Part shown: positions 52,161-59,989 of the stretch, piece by piece | Numbering within the stretch: position 1 is the stretch's first letter | Layout: every line of letters begins with the position of its first letter | From: Pseudomonadota bacterium | GTDB taxonomy: Bacteria; Pseudomonadota; Gammaproteobacteria; Steroidobacterales; Woeseiaceae | Assembly (NCBI GenBank): GCA_022563255.1 | Contig: JADFNS010000004.1 | Span: forward strand, 1 to 64,000 | Direction: 5' to 3' | Length of the DNA: 64,000 nucleotides | Program-made: the position numbers and the translations under genes | Notes under the pieces: generated by a model | The model's input: the letters and a program-made list of their open reading frames with translations, nothing else | What the model was told of the DNA's origin: nothing | Database searches by the model: none

Positions 52161-54101
52161 ATGACGATGGGCAGCAATCCGATAATCTGGGAAGCAGATG
52201 TCTTGCGACGACGTGAGTCGGCGATGCATCGATTCATGACTCAGCAGGGGTTTGCGGACTACGCTGCGCTGCATCAGTGGTCCATCGATGAATCTCCCGC
52301 ATTTTGGGAAGCTCTTTGCGAGTTCTGCGAAATTCGTTTTGATCGCCCGGCCAGGAGCGTGCTCGCACGCCCTGAAAATATCATGGATGCTGGTTGGTTC
52401 GACGGCGCGAAACTCAATTTCGCGGCGCATTTGCTGCGCCACTCAGGCGATGCGGCCGCCCTCGTCTTTTGCGGCGAAAACGGCGCGCGCCGCGAGATCA
52501 GCCGTGACGAATTGCGCACAAGCGTCAGTCGCGTGGCCGCAGCTTTACGTACCGCCGGAGTCGCCAGCGGTGACAGGGTTGCGGGATACCTGCCAAATTG
52601 TCCGGAAGCTGTGATAGCCATGCTGGCGACGACGAGCATGGGTGCCGTCTGGTCGTCTTGTTCGCCGGACTTTGGCACCAGCGGAGTGGTTGATCGATTC
52701 GGTCAGATCGAACCGAAGGTCTTGTTTGCTGCAAACGCCTATTTCTACAATGGCAAGGTGTGCGACTCGCGTGCGACGATTGCAGAGGTTGTGGCGGCCA
52801 TCCCGTCGATCGTGCAGACCGTTATCATACCGTTTATCGATTCGGTGCCGCGGACGACAAACATCGACAACGCTCTTGCCTGGGACGAATTTCTCGCCGC
52901 AGAGACAAAACTTGAGTTCACATCGGTCGATTTCAACCACCCGCTCTACATTGTGTATTCGTCCGGCACGACAGGAGTTCCCAAGTGCATCGTTCACGGA
53001 CACGGTGGCACGCTGTTGCAGCAGACGAAGGAACACGTTTTGCACACGGGCCTTACGGCGGGTGACAAGCTGTTCTATTTCACAACCTGTGGCTGGATGA
53101 TGTGGAACTGGCTGGTGTGCGGCCTCGGAACCGGCGCCACGCTGGTGCTGTTTGACGGCGCCCCTTTTTATCGTGATGGCAATATTCTCTGGGACATTGC
53201 GGAGCGCGAGGAGATTGCAATTTTCGGGACGAGCGCCAGGTATCTGTCGGCACTGCAAAAGATGGGGTTCAGGCCCAAAGAGAGATTCTCATTACCAAAG
53301 CTGCGGGCCGTGCTGTCGACGGGATCGCCGCTGGCGCCTGAGAGTTTCGACTATGTGTACGACGCAATTGGTGACGATCTGCAGCTGGCGTCGATCTCGG
53401 GCGGCACCGATATTCTGAGCTGTTTCGCACTTGGTAATCCGATGCTCCCTGTGCGGCGTGGCGAACTGCAATGCAAGGGTCTAGGAATGGCAATGGAAAT
53501 TTTTGACGAGGCCGGGAACCCGGTTATCGGCGAAAGCGGTGAACTCGTTTGTACCCGACCATTCCCATCGACGCCGGTCGGTTTTTGGAACGATCCGGGC
53601 GGCGCTCGATATCGTGCCGCGTATTTCGAACGGTACCCGGGCGTTTGGGCGCACGGTGATTTCGCCGAGCTTACCCACGATGGCGGCGTGATTATTCACG
53701 GTCGCTCGGATGCGGTGCTGAATCCCGGCGGTGTGCGCATCGGGACAGCGGAAATATACCGGCAGGTCGAAAAACTCGACGAAATTGTCGAGAGCATAGC
53801 GATAGGGCAAAATTGGGACGACGATGTTCGCGTGGTGTTGTTCGTCGTCCTGCGTGAGGGTTTGGTCCTTGACGACAGCCTGCGCGATCGAATTCGATTA
53901 ACCATCCGGGAAAATACGACGCCTCGGCATGTGCCGCAAAGAATAATATCGGTGCCGGACATCCCGCGCACGCGAAGCGGCAAGATCGTCGAACTGGCGG
54001 TTCGCTCGGTCGTCCACGGAGAGACGGTGAAGAATTCCGAGTCGCTTGCCAACCCCGAGGCGCTCGCGCATTTTCGCGGGCATGCGGAACTTGAGTCCTA
54101 G
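52161..54101 (+). CDS. aacS: Acetoacetyl-CoA synthetase
   Basis: The 646-residue ANL ligase has the N-terminal block of acetoacetate ligases (FADYAALHQWSIDESPAFWE), IVYSSGTTGVPKCIVHGHGG (P-loop), TCGWMMWNWLVCGL, SISGGTDILSCFALGNP, HGDFAELTHDGGVIIHGRSD and IPRTRSGKIVELAVR with the catalytic Lys. It activates acetoacetate to acetoacetyl-CoA, feeding a thiolase or polyhydroxybutyrate use. The next gene, glycerol kinase, starts 2 bases after its stop codon, so the two are probably co-transcribed. Confidence 0.94.
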   Translation: MTMGSNPIIWEADVLRRRESAMHRFMTQQGFADYAALHQWSIDESPAFWEALCEFCEIRFDRPARSVLARPENIMDAGWFDGAKLNFAAHLLRHSGDAAALVFCGENGARREISRDELRTSVSRVAAALRTAGVASGDRVAGYLPNCPEAVIAMLATTSMGAVWSSCSPDFGTSGVVDRFGQIEPKVLFAANAYFYNGKVCDSRATIAEVVAAIPSIVQTVIIPFIDSVPRTTNIDNALAWDEFLAAETKLEFTSVDFNHPLYIVYSSGTTGVPKCIVHGHGGTLLQQTKEHVLHTGLTAGDKLFYFTTCGWMMWNWLVCGLGTGATLVLFDGAPFYRDGNILWDIAEREEIAIFGTSARYLSALQKMGFRPKERFSLPKLRAVLSTGSPLAPESFDYVYDAIGDDLQLASISGGTDILSCFALGNPMLPVRRGELQCKGLGMAMEIFDEAGNPVIGESGELVCTRPFPSTPVGFWNDPGGARYRAAYFERYPGVWAHGDFAELTHDGGVIIHGRSDAVLNPGGVRIGTAEIYRQVEKLDEIVESIAIGQNWDDDVRVVLFVVLREGLVLDDSLRDRIRLTIRENTTPRHVPQRIISVPDIPRTRSGKIVELAVRSVVHGETVKNSESLANPEALAHFRGHAELES

Positions 54102-54102
54102 C

Positions 54103-55587
54103 ATGGGTGCTTACCTGCTAGCGATCGATCAGGGCACCAGCAGCAGCCGCACGGTGATTTACGATCACGCGATGTCGGTGGTCGCCAGCGCGCAGCAGGA
54201 ATTTCCGCAGATATATCCGCAGCCCGGATGGGTGGAGCACGATCCTGAGGCGATATGGGATTCCGTTTGTGCGGTCACCAGGAAGGCGCTGCACACCGCA
54301 GGTATCGGCGCGACCGACATCACGGCCATTGGTATTACAAACCAACGCGAGACCACGCTCATATGGGACCGCGAAACCGGACAGTGCGTGCACAATGCGA
54401 TTGTCTGGCAGGACCGGCGAACGACCAGGTTTTGTCAGGAACTAAAGGACGATGGACTTGAATCATTGGTCGCGGACAAGACCGGTCTGCGACTCGACCC
54501 GTATTTTTCGGCGACCAAGATTGCGTGGATACTCGACCATGTCGACGGCGCCCGCGCCCGGGCAGAGGCTGGCAAGCTTGCCTTTGGCACCGTCGATTGC
54601 TTTTTGTTGTGGCGTTTGACTGGCGGAAAACAGCACGCGACGGATGCGACGAATGCATCGCGAACCTTGCTCTTCAATATTCATACTCAGCAGTGGGATG
54701 ACGAACTGCTGAAAATATTTGGTATTCCGCGGCAGCTTTTGCCGGCAGTTAAAGACTGTGCTGATGATTTCGGTGTCGGGACGGATGCTTGTTTGGGCGG
54801 CGAAATTCCGATATTGGGAATGGCCGGCGACCAGCAGGCAGCTTTGTTCGGACAGGCAGGTCTGGACGACGGAATGACCAAGAGCACCTATGGTACAGGG
54901 TGTTTCGTCATCGCGAACACAGGCGCCAAGGTGCTGCATTCGGAGCATCGGCTGCTGAGCACAGTCGCAATGCGGCTGGACGGCGAGGTGACCTACGGCC
55001 TGGAGGGAAGCGTGTTCATTGCCGGATCAGCGATGCAGTGGTTGCGGGACGAGATGCAGATCATTGAGTCCGTCGCCGAGTCGGAAGCGATTGCAAAACG
55101 CACGGGCGTCGTTGCGGACGTGATCGTCGTGCCGGCTTTTGCAGGTCTGGGCGCGCCCTATTGGGACCCGGAAGCAAGAGGGGCGATTCTCGGTCTCACC
55201 CGCGGCAGCAGCCGCGATCAGGTCATTACCGCGACATTGCAGTCGGTTGCTTACCAGACTCGGGATCTCATTGACGCGATGGCGGACGACGGCATATCGC
55301 CCAGCGTTATTCGCGTCGACGGCGGCATGGTGAGCAATAATTGGTTTCTGCAGTTTCTGGCCGATATTCTGGATATTACGATTGAGAGGCCCGTTAACAT
55401 TGAATCGACCGCACTGGGTGCGGCGTATCTTGCGGCCTGCAAGGCGGACGTTATTTCCGGTCGCGATCAGATAGCGGATTATTGGCATTGTGAGTCGCAG
55501 TTCAATCCTTCAATGTCACAAGACCAAAGAAAACAATTGCTCGACGGCTGGAAGTCGGCTGTAAATCGAATTCGCACAAACGGATAA
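54103..55587 (+). CDS. glpK: Glycerol kinase
   Basis: The 494-residue product has the FGGY kinase motifs AIDQGTSSSRTVIYDHAMSV, GITNQRETTLIWDRETG, IVWQDRRT (catalytic Asp nearby), MTKSTYGTGCFVIANTG and FAGLGAPYWDPEARGAILGL with the C-terminal FGGY-type signature RVDGGMVSNNWFLQFLADIL. It phosphorylates glycerol to sn-glycerol-3-phosphate. ATG at 54103 begins the conserved fold one base after the upstream stop; the longer frame inside aacS is rejected. No glycerol facilitator or glycerol-3-phosphate dehydrogenase is adjacent. The kinase cluster begins 6 bp after its stop. Confidence 0.96.
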   Translation: MGAYLLAIDQGTSSSRTVIYDHAMSVVASAQQEFPQIYPQPGWVEHDPEAIWDSVCAVTRKALHTAGIGATDITAIGITNQRETTLIWDRETGQCVHNAIVWQDRRTTRFCQELKDDGLESLVADKTGLRLDPYFSATKIAWILDHVDGARARAEAGKLAFGTVDCFLLWRLTGGKQHATDATNASRTLLFNIHTQQWDDELLKIFGIPRQLLPAVKDCADDFGVGTDACLGGEIPILGMAGDQQAALFGQAGLDDGMTKSTYGTGCFVIANTGAKVLHSEHRLLSTVAMRLDGEVTYGLEGSVFIAGSAMQWLRDEMQIIESVAESEAIAKRTGVVADVIVVPAFAGLGAPYWDPEARGAILGLTRGSSRDQVITATLQSVAYQTRDLIDAMADDGISPSVIRVDGGMVSNNWFLQFLADILDITIERPVNIESTALGAAYLAACKADVISGRDQIADYWHCESQFNPSMSQDQRKQLLDGWKSAVNRIRTNG

Positions 55588-55593
55588 GAACCC

Positions 55594-56880
55594 TTGTTAA
55601 AAGCACGGCAAAGAATCGGCAAATACAGGATCCTCGGGAGAATCGCAAAGGGACCGCTGGCGGATGTATATCGCGCTCAGGACACCATTCAAAAAACGAA
55701 GGTCGCCCTGAAGATACCGAAAGCCGGCGACAATGCCGGGCATGAAGAATTTCTTCACGAAGTGCAAGTCGCGACGAAGTTGCGGCATCCGAATATACTG
55801 TCGGTGTTGAACGCGAGCTATATCGACGAACGTTTCGTCATCGCGATGGAGTTGGGCGAAGAGTCGCTTGCCGACCGTATCGAACGCCGGATTTCCACGA
55901 CGCGTGCTCTCGATCTCGCCGGGCAGGCGCTGGCCTCCATGGCCTATGCGCACGAACACAAGATTATCCATTGCGACATCAAGCCGGAAAACTTCATATT
56001 GTTTCCGGGTAACCGGCTGAAACTGGCTGATTTCGGATTCGCCAAGCTTGCCTTGCGGACGTTGAAAGCATCGGGTTCCGGAACAATCGATTACATCGCC
56101 CCCGAACAGGCAATGGGTCGGCCAAAATTTCAGTCGGACGTATTTTCCCTGGGCCTGGTAATTTATCGGCTGCTGTCCGGTAAGTTGCCGGAGTGGCCGT
56201 TCGAGTGGCCGTTTCCCGGCAAGGACAGGTTGGCGGCGCGCGTCAGGCCTGAGCTCATCGAGGTTCTGAAAAAGGCGATCCAGCTCGATCCCAGGCTGCG
56301 TTATCGGGATGCCATTCAAATGCAGGCCGCGTTTGTAAAAGCGCAGAGTCACGCGCGCCGGCAAAAAAGGGCCAGGTCCAAATCCGCTGTTCGCCGCGGG
56401 ACAGCGTGGCGGCAAATGCAATGGCGTGAATTTCGGCGGCAGTTCAGGCAACAACTGGATGCCCGGCACGCGTGCCGGAAGTGCGAAGGACCCGTCGCCC
56501 AGAGCATGCAATCGTGTCCGTGGTGTGGCTTCGATAACCCGGCGCGTGGCACCGAATCCAAAATGCCGTCGAGTTGCCCGCGCTGCGAGCGCGGCGTCAA
56601 GAACGACTGGGATTATTGTGCATGGTGTTATGGGCCGGGATTCGTCGCAGACAGTTCGAGAAGTTATCCGGACCAACGCTATACGGCTCAGTGTGAGAAC
56701 GCGCGCTGTCGCGAGCCATTGATGCCATTCATGCGCTATTGCCCGTGGTGTCACAAGAAAGTACGACGACCCTGGAAACTGCAGGGTAGCCGGCACTCCT
56801 GCAGGGCTTGCAACTGGGGCATCGCGCGAGAATTTTGGAATTACTGTGCGTGGTGTCGTGAGCCGGTGGCACGTGAGTAA
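55594..56880 (+). CDS. Ser/Thr protein kinase with four C-terminal zinc ribbons
   Basis: The 428-residue product has a Hanks-type kinase domain (about 10-250): Lys40 in VALKIPK, Asp128 in HCDIKPEN, DFG at 146-148 and APE at 169-171. The G-loop is altered (IAKGPLADVY). A basic linker (250-290, RRQKRARSKSAVRR) leads to four CxxC-CxxC zinc ribbons with cysteines at 294/297/308/311, 328/331/342/345, 367/372/383/386 and 403/406/418/421, each ending in C-(P/A)-W-C. There is no membrane helix, so it should be cytoplasmic. TTG at 55594 is the likely start. Its stop overlaps the phosphatase start (GTGAGTAA). Ribbon arrays of this kind may bind partners or nucleic acid. Confidence 0.9.
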   Translation: MLKARQRIGKYRILGRIAKGPLADVYRAQDTIQKTKVALKIPKAGDNAGHEEFLHEVQVATKLRHPNILSVLNASYIDERFVIAMELGEESLADRIERRISTTRALDLAGQALASMAYAHEHKIIHCDIKPENFILFPGNRLKLADFGFAKLALRTLKASGSGTIDYIAPEQAMGRPKFQSDVFSLGLVIYRLLSGKLPEWPFEWPFPGKDRLAARVRPELIEVLKKAIQLDPRLRYRDAIQMQAAFVKAQSHARRQKRARSKSAVRRGTAWRQMQWREFRRQFRQQLDARHACRKCEGPVAQSMQSCPWCGFDNPARGTESKMPSSCPRCERGVKNDWDYCAWCYGPGFVADSSRSYPDQRYTAQCENARCREPLMPFMRYCPWCHKKVRRPWKLQGSRHSCRACNWGIAREFWNYCAWCREPVARE

Positions 56881-57703
56881 GCGACCCGACGACATGCTGC
56901 TACTGGACGGCGCGCTCGAGTTTCACTGCGTTGAGTTGCAGGTTGCCGGTGGCAACCTGGTCGCCTATACCTGTCGAGACCCGTACAAGAAAACTGAAAA
57001 CGAAGACACAGTCGCCATTATTCCCTGTGGGCCCGAAGCCGCTGTTTTCGTTGTTGCCGACGGCGCCGGAGGATTGCCGGCGGGCAAGCGGGCGTCGCTT
57101 ACCGCCGTTGAAACACTGGCGGCGTCATTGCAGCGCGCAAAGGACAAAACCACTTCGCTGAGAACCGCAATTCTTAACGGGATAGAGGCCGCCAACGTCG
57201 CTGTACTGGAGATCGGCAACGGGTCGGCAACCACATTGACCGTGATCTCGATAGAAGGACGAAGCGTACGGTCCTACCAGATCGGCGATTCCGAGGCGAT
57301 CGTGATCGGGCAGAGGGGACTGGTGAAAATGCAAACAACGGTGCATTCGCCAACCGGCTTCGCCGTAGAGGCGGGTTTCCTCGATGAGCGAGAAGCGTTG
57401 CACCACGATCTACGACATCTGGTGTCGAATTTCATTGGCACGATCGATATGGGCATTGACGTCGGCGCCGCGGTCGAACTCGATCTCAAAGACACGATTC
57501 TAGTGGCCAGCGATGGCCTGACGGACAATGTGCACGTCGACGAAATCATAGAACTCGTACGCAAAGGGCCGCTGGCGGACGCTATGAGTGCGACCGTGAA
57601 CTTTGCCAATCGTCGCATGCTGATGCCGGGCGCGGGTCAGCCCAGCAAATCCGACGATCTGTCGCTGATACTCTTTCGCAAGCCCAAATGCTCCAGTATT
57701 TAA
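56873..57703 (+). CDS. PP2C-type Ser/Thr phosphatase
   Basis: The 276-residue product has the PP2C metal-binding and catalytic motifs: NEDTVAIIPC, FVVADGAGGLPAGKRAS (Asp-Gly pair near 63), SYQIGDSEAIVIGQRG, VASDGLTDNVHVDEII and KSDDLSLILF. It should remove phosphates from the targets of the two flanking kinases. GTG at 56873 overlaps the kinase stop by 8 bp, showing translational coupling; an ATG 21 bases later is a possible alternative. The N-terminal 25 residues before the fold are unassigned. Confidence 0.9.
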   Translation: MSKRPDDMLLLDGALEFHCVELQVAGGNLVAYTCRDPYKKTENEDTVAIIPCGPEAAVFVVADGAGGLPAGKRASLTAVETLAASLQRAKDKTTSLRTAILNGIEAANVAVLEIGNGSATTLTVISIEGRSVRSYQIGDSEAIVIGQRGLVKMQTTVHSPTGFAVEAGFLDEREALHHDLRHLVSNFIGTIDMGIDVGAAVELDLKDTILVASDGLTDNVHVDEIIELVRKGPLADAMSATVNFANRRMLMPGAGQPSKSDDLSLILFRKPKCSSI

Positions 57704-57840
57704 CATTATCAACAGCTTACCTGATGATGAACGGTCGTCAGGGGAGTATCATCGTGAAAGTGCAGCGATCATGCGGCGATGATGGAACTCAACGTGCCTT
57801 TTGGTGCTCAAACCCTTAGATATCAGTGAGGCCGACGACG

Positions 57841-58725
57841 ATGATACAGACTCATACCACAGCGTTCATAAACGGACTTTTTCGACTGGGAGCGACCATC
57901 GTCGTTTCTGCATTGTTCCTCAACGGCTGCGCAAGCGGCATTTCTTACAATTCCGGCATCAGCCTGCCGGGCGGCGGCAGCGTCGGTGGCGGACTGCCGG
58001 GAGGCGGTTCATCCGGGGGTTCATCGGGCGATTCGTCGGGTGGGGGCATGCAAATGCCGGGCGGCGGCGCCTCGGGCGGCGGCTCCTCCGGTGGTGGTTC
58101 GCCCAGCGGCGGTGGCGCATCGGGTGGCGGCACATCCGGTGCTTCTGGCACCATGGGCGGACAAAGCTCGATTCCGCAGGTCGGACTGCCGGGCGGTGGC
58201 GCCGACGGTCAGGACTGCGATGACGGCGGTATTTCCGGTGGTGGATTCGGCGGCGGCATGGACTGCGACCCGTCAGGTGACATTGGTCAATTTCCGGGTG
58301 ACGCGGAGCGTGCGGAAGAACTGGGTGCGGAACTCGACAAGTCGGTCGGAGAATTTGATGAGGCGCTGGCTGACGAACAACGTGAAATTTCATCTGTCGG
58401 TCGCAATACGGAAGGCTTTGGCAGTGGCTCAAGCGGATCCGGCGGCACGATCAGTCTCGGCGAGCAGGCGGCGGGAGCGTCCGGCGGCAGTGGCGGTGGC
58501 AGTGGTGGCGCTGGCGGTGCGGCGGGTAGCAGCGAGACAGAATCCGGTCCTCTGGACGGCATGAGCGATCAGGATATTCGGGCGCGCACGCCCGACGATA
58601 TTGACGCGACGACATACGACGACATCGTTGCGCGCCAGCTGCGCGAAGCGGCGATCGCAGAAGACGATCCTGAGCTGCGCGAGCGGCTCTGGGAAGAATA
58701 TCGTAAATACAAAGGACTGAAATAG
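57841..58725 (+). CDS. Gly/Ser-rich lipoprotein
   Basis: The 294-residue product has a lipoprotein signal (ATIVVSALFLNGCASG, lipidated Cys near 30), then about 95 residues of low-complexity Gly/Ser with PGGGSVGG-, SSGGGSP- and GGGASGGG-type repeats, a Cys pair region (DCDDGG, MDCDPSG), a short helix-forming acidic part (RAEELGAELDKSVGEFDEAL), a second Gly/Ser stretch, and a charged C-terminal helix (DIVARQLREAAIAEDDPELR). The flexible arm could span the periplasm or be a display linker. ATG at 57841 has GAGG upstream. It sits in the kinase cluster, 137 bp after the phosphatase gene. Function unknown. Confidence 0.75.
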   Translation: MIQTHTTAFINGLFRLGATIVVSALFLNGCASGISYNSGISLPGGGSVGGGLPGGGSSGGSSGDSSGGGMQMPGGGASGGGSSGGGSPSGGGASGGGTSGASGTMGGQSSIPQVGLPGGGADGQDCDDGGISGGGFGGGMDCDPSGDIGQFPGDAERAEELGAELDKSVGEFDEALADEQREISSVGRNTEGFGSGSSGSGGTISLGEQAAGASGGSGGGSGGAGGAAGSSETESGPLDGMSDQDIRARTPDDIDATTYDDIVARQLREAAIAEDDPELRERLWEEYRKYKGLK

Positions 58726-58739
58726 GACCAGCTATCGAC

Positions 58740-59975
58740 ATGTCAAGACTTGCATTATTGCTTGCGGCTCTGGCTGTTTTCAACTCGGGCTGTGCTGTTC
58801 AGGAACTCATCATTGCAGAGGAGACTGAGCTCGCTGTCGCGGTTTCGAGCATCGACGAAGCCGTGCTGCTCGATATTGGAATCGTGGAATTCGATGCCGG
58901 CATTCCGAACAATAATCGCCCGGAAAAGACCGGTATTTACGGGACAATTCGTCGTGCTGAAGCAAAGTACATTCCGTACCATCTCAAGACGACATTGCAG
59001 GGAACCGGTTACTGGGGGGCGGTTCGCGTCATACCTTCTGAACGGGCTTTTACGGACATCATCGTCAGCGGTGCGATCCGGAAATCAGATGGCGAATACA
59101 TAGAGCTGCAAATCGCGGTGAGAGATACGTCGGGACGCCACTGGTTTACCCGCACTTATAAAATGCAGACCGGGCTGGCGTCCTATTCCAAGCGACGGGA
59201 CAGGCGGCGCGACCCCTACCAGAAAGTTTTCAACGATTTCGCCAATGATCTGCAGCAATACGCCGCCCAGTTACCGGGAAAGCAGTTGCGTCAGGTGCGG
59301 CAAATATCGGAGCTGCGGTTTTTCAATGACATGTCGCCAGCGGCCTATCGCGACTACCTTGCGACCGACGATCATGGCGTTACCAGTGTCCTGCGCTTGC
59401 CGGCCGAGAACGATCCTGCAGTTGCCCGTTTGCGACAGATTCGGGAACGCGACCGTCTGGTTGTCGACACGTTGAACGAGCACTATGCCAATTTTTACTA
59501 CGGAATCGCGATTCCGTATCGAAGCTGGCGGCAGCATTCCCGGACGGAGTCGATAAAGTTTCGCCAGGAAAAAAGATCAGCTCACATGCAGGCGCTCGTC
59601 GGCGTGGTCGTGCTGGCAGGCTCAACGCAAATCGACACACGGAGCTCGTCGAGTCGCAATACGAGAAACATCAACAGGGCACTGCAATACGAGGGTATAT
59701 CTCGTGGCTTCAGCACGATTTTCGAGGCCTTCAATCGCAATCGGGAAGCCGGGCTGCATCTGGAGGCGATCGCCGAGTTGTCGGAATCGTTTGGCGGTGA
59801 AGCGGCGCCGATGGTTGTTAATGTCGAGGGACAGGAACGACGCCTGACCGGTACTGCCGAGGCGCAGTACGAGAGCTGGCGACAGTTGTTGAAAGAAATT
59901 TATGAGGCCGAAACGGGGTTTTCCCAAACCGTTGAGGTAGGTGCACCCGTGCGTGTGCCTGATCCGACGGGATAA
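58740..59975 (+). CDS. Hypothetical lipoprotein of the kinase cluster
   Basis: The 411-residue product has a lipoprotein signal (LALLLAALAVFNSGCAVQ) with Cys18 as the lipid site. The mature part begins with an alpha/beta region (LLDIGIVEFDAG, PYHLKTTLQGTGYWGAVRVI, IVSGAIRKSDGEYIELQIAV) that recalls the small lipoprotein domains able to form periplasmic assemblies, followed by helical sequence. The middle contains basic helices (SYSKRRDRRRDPYQ) and a hydrophobic VVVLAGSTQ. No named family is recognised. It lies 14 bp after the Gly/Ser-rich lipoprotein and 14 bp before the transmembrane kinase. Confidence 0.72.
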   Translation: MSRLALLLAALAVFNSGCAVQELIIAEETELAVAVSSIDEAVLLDIGIVEFDAGIPNNNRPEKTGIYGTIRRAEAKYIPYHLKTTLQGTGYWGAVRVIPSERAFTDIIVSGAIRKSDGEYIELQIAVRDTSGRHWFTRTYKMQTGLASYSKRRDRRRDPYQKVFNDFANDLQQYAAQLPGKQLRQVRQISELRFFNDMSPAAYRDYLATDDHGVTSVLRLPAENDPAVARLRQIRERDRLVVDTLNEHYANFYYGIAIPYRSWRQHSRTESIKFRQEKRSAHMQALVGVVVLAGSTQIDTRSSSSRNTRNINRALQYEGISRGFSTIFEAFNRNREAGLHLEAIAELSESFGGEAAPMVVNVEGQERRLTGTAEAQYESWRQLLKEIYEAETGFSQTVEVGAPVRVPDPTG

Positions 59976-59989
59976 GCCGCCGGCACAAA

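Noticed and set aside
55597-56895. 432-residue antisense ORF opposite the zinc-ribbon kinase
   Set aside because: The kinase motifs and zinc ribbons on the plus strand are decisive; the antisense frame is a long shadow.
57945-58154. Pro/Glu-rich ORF on the minus strand
   Set aside because: It is the mirror image of the Gly/Ser-rich codons of the lipoprotein gene on the other strand and has no start signals.
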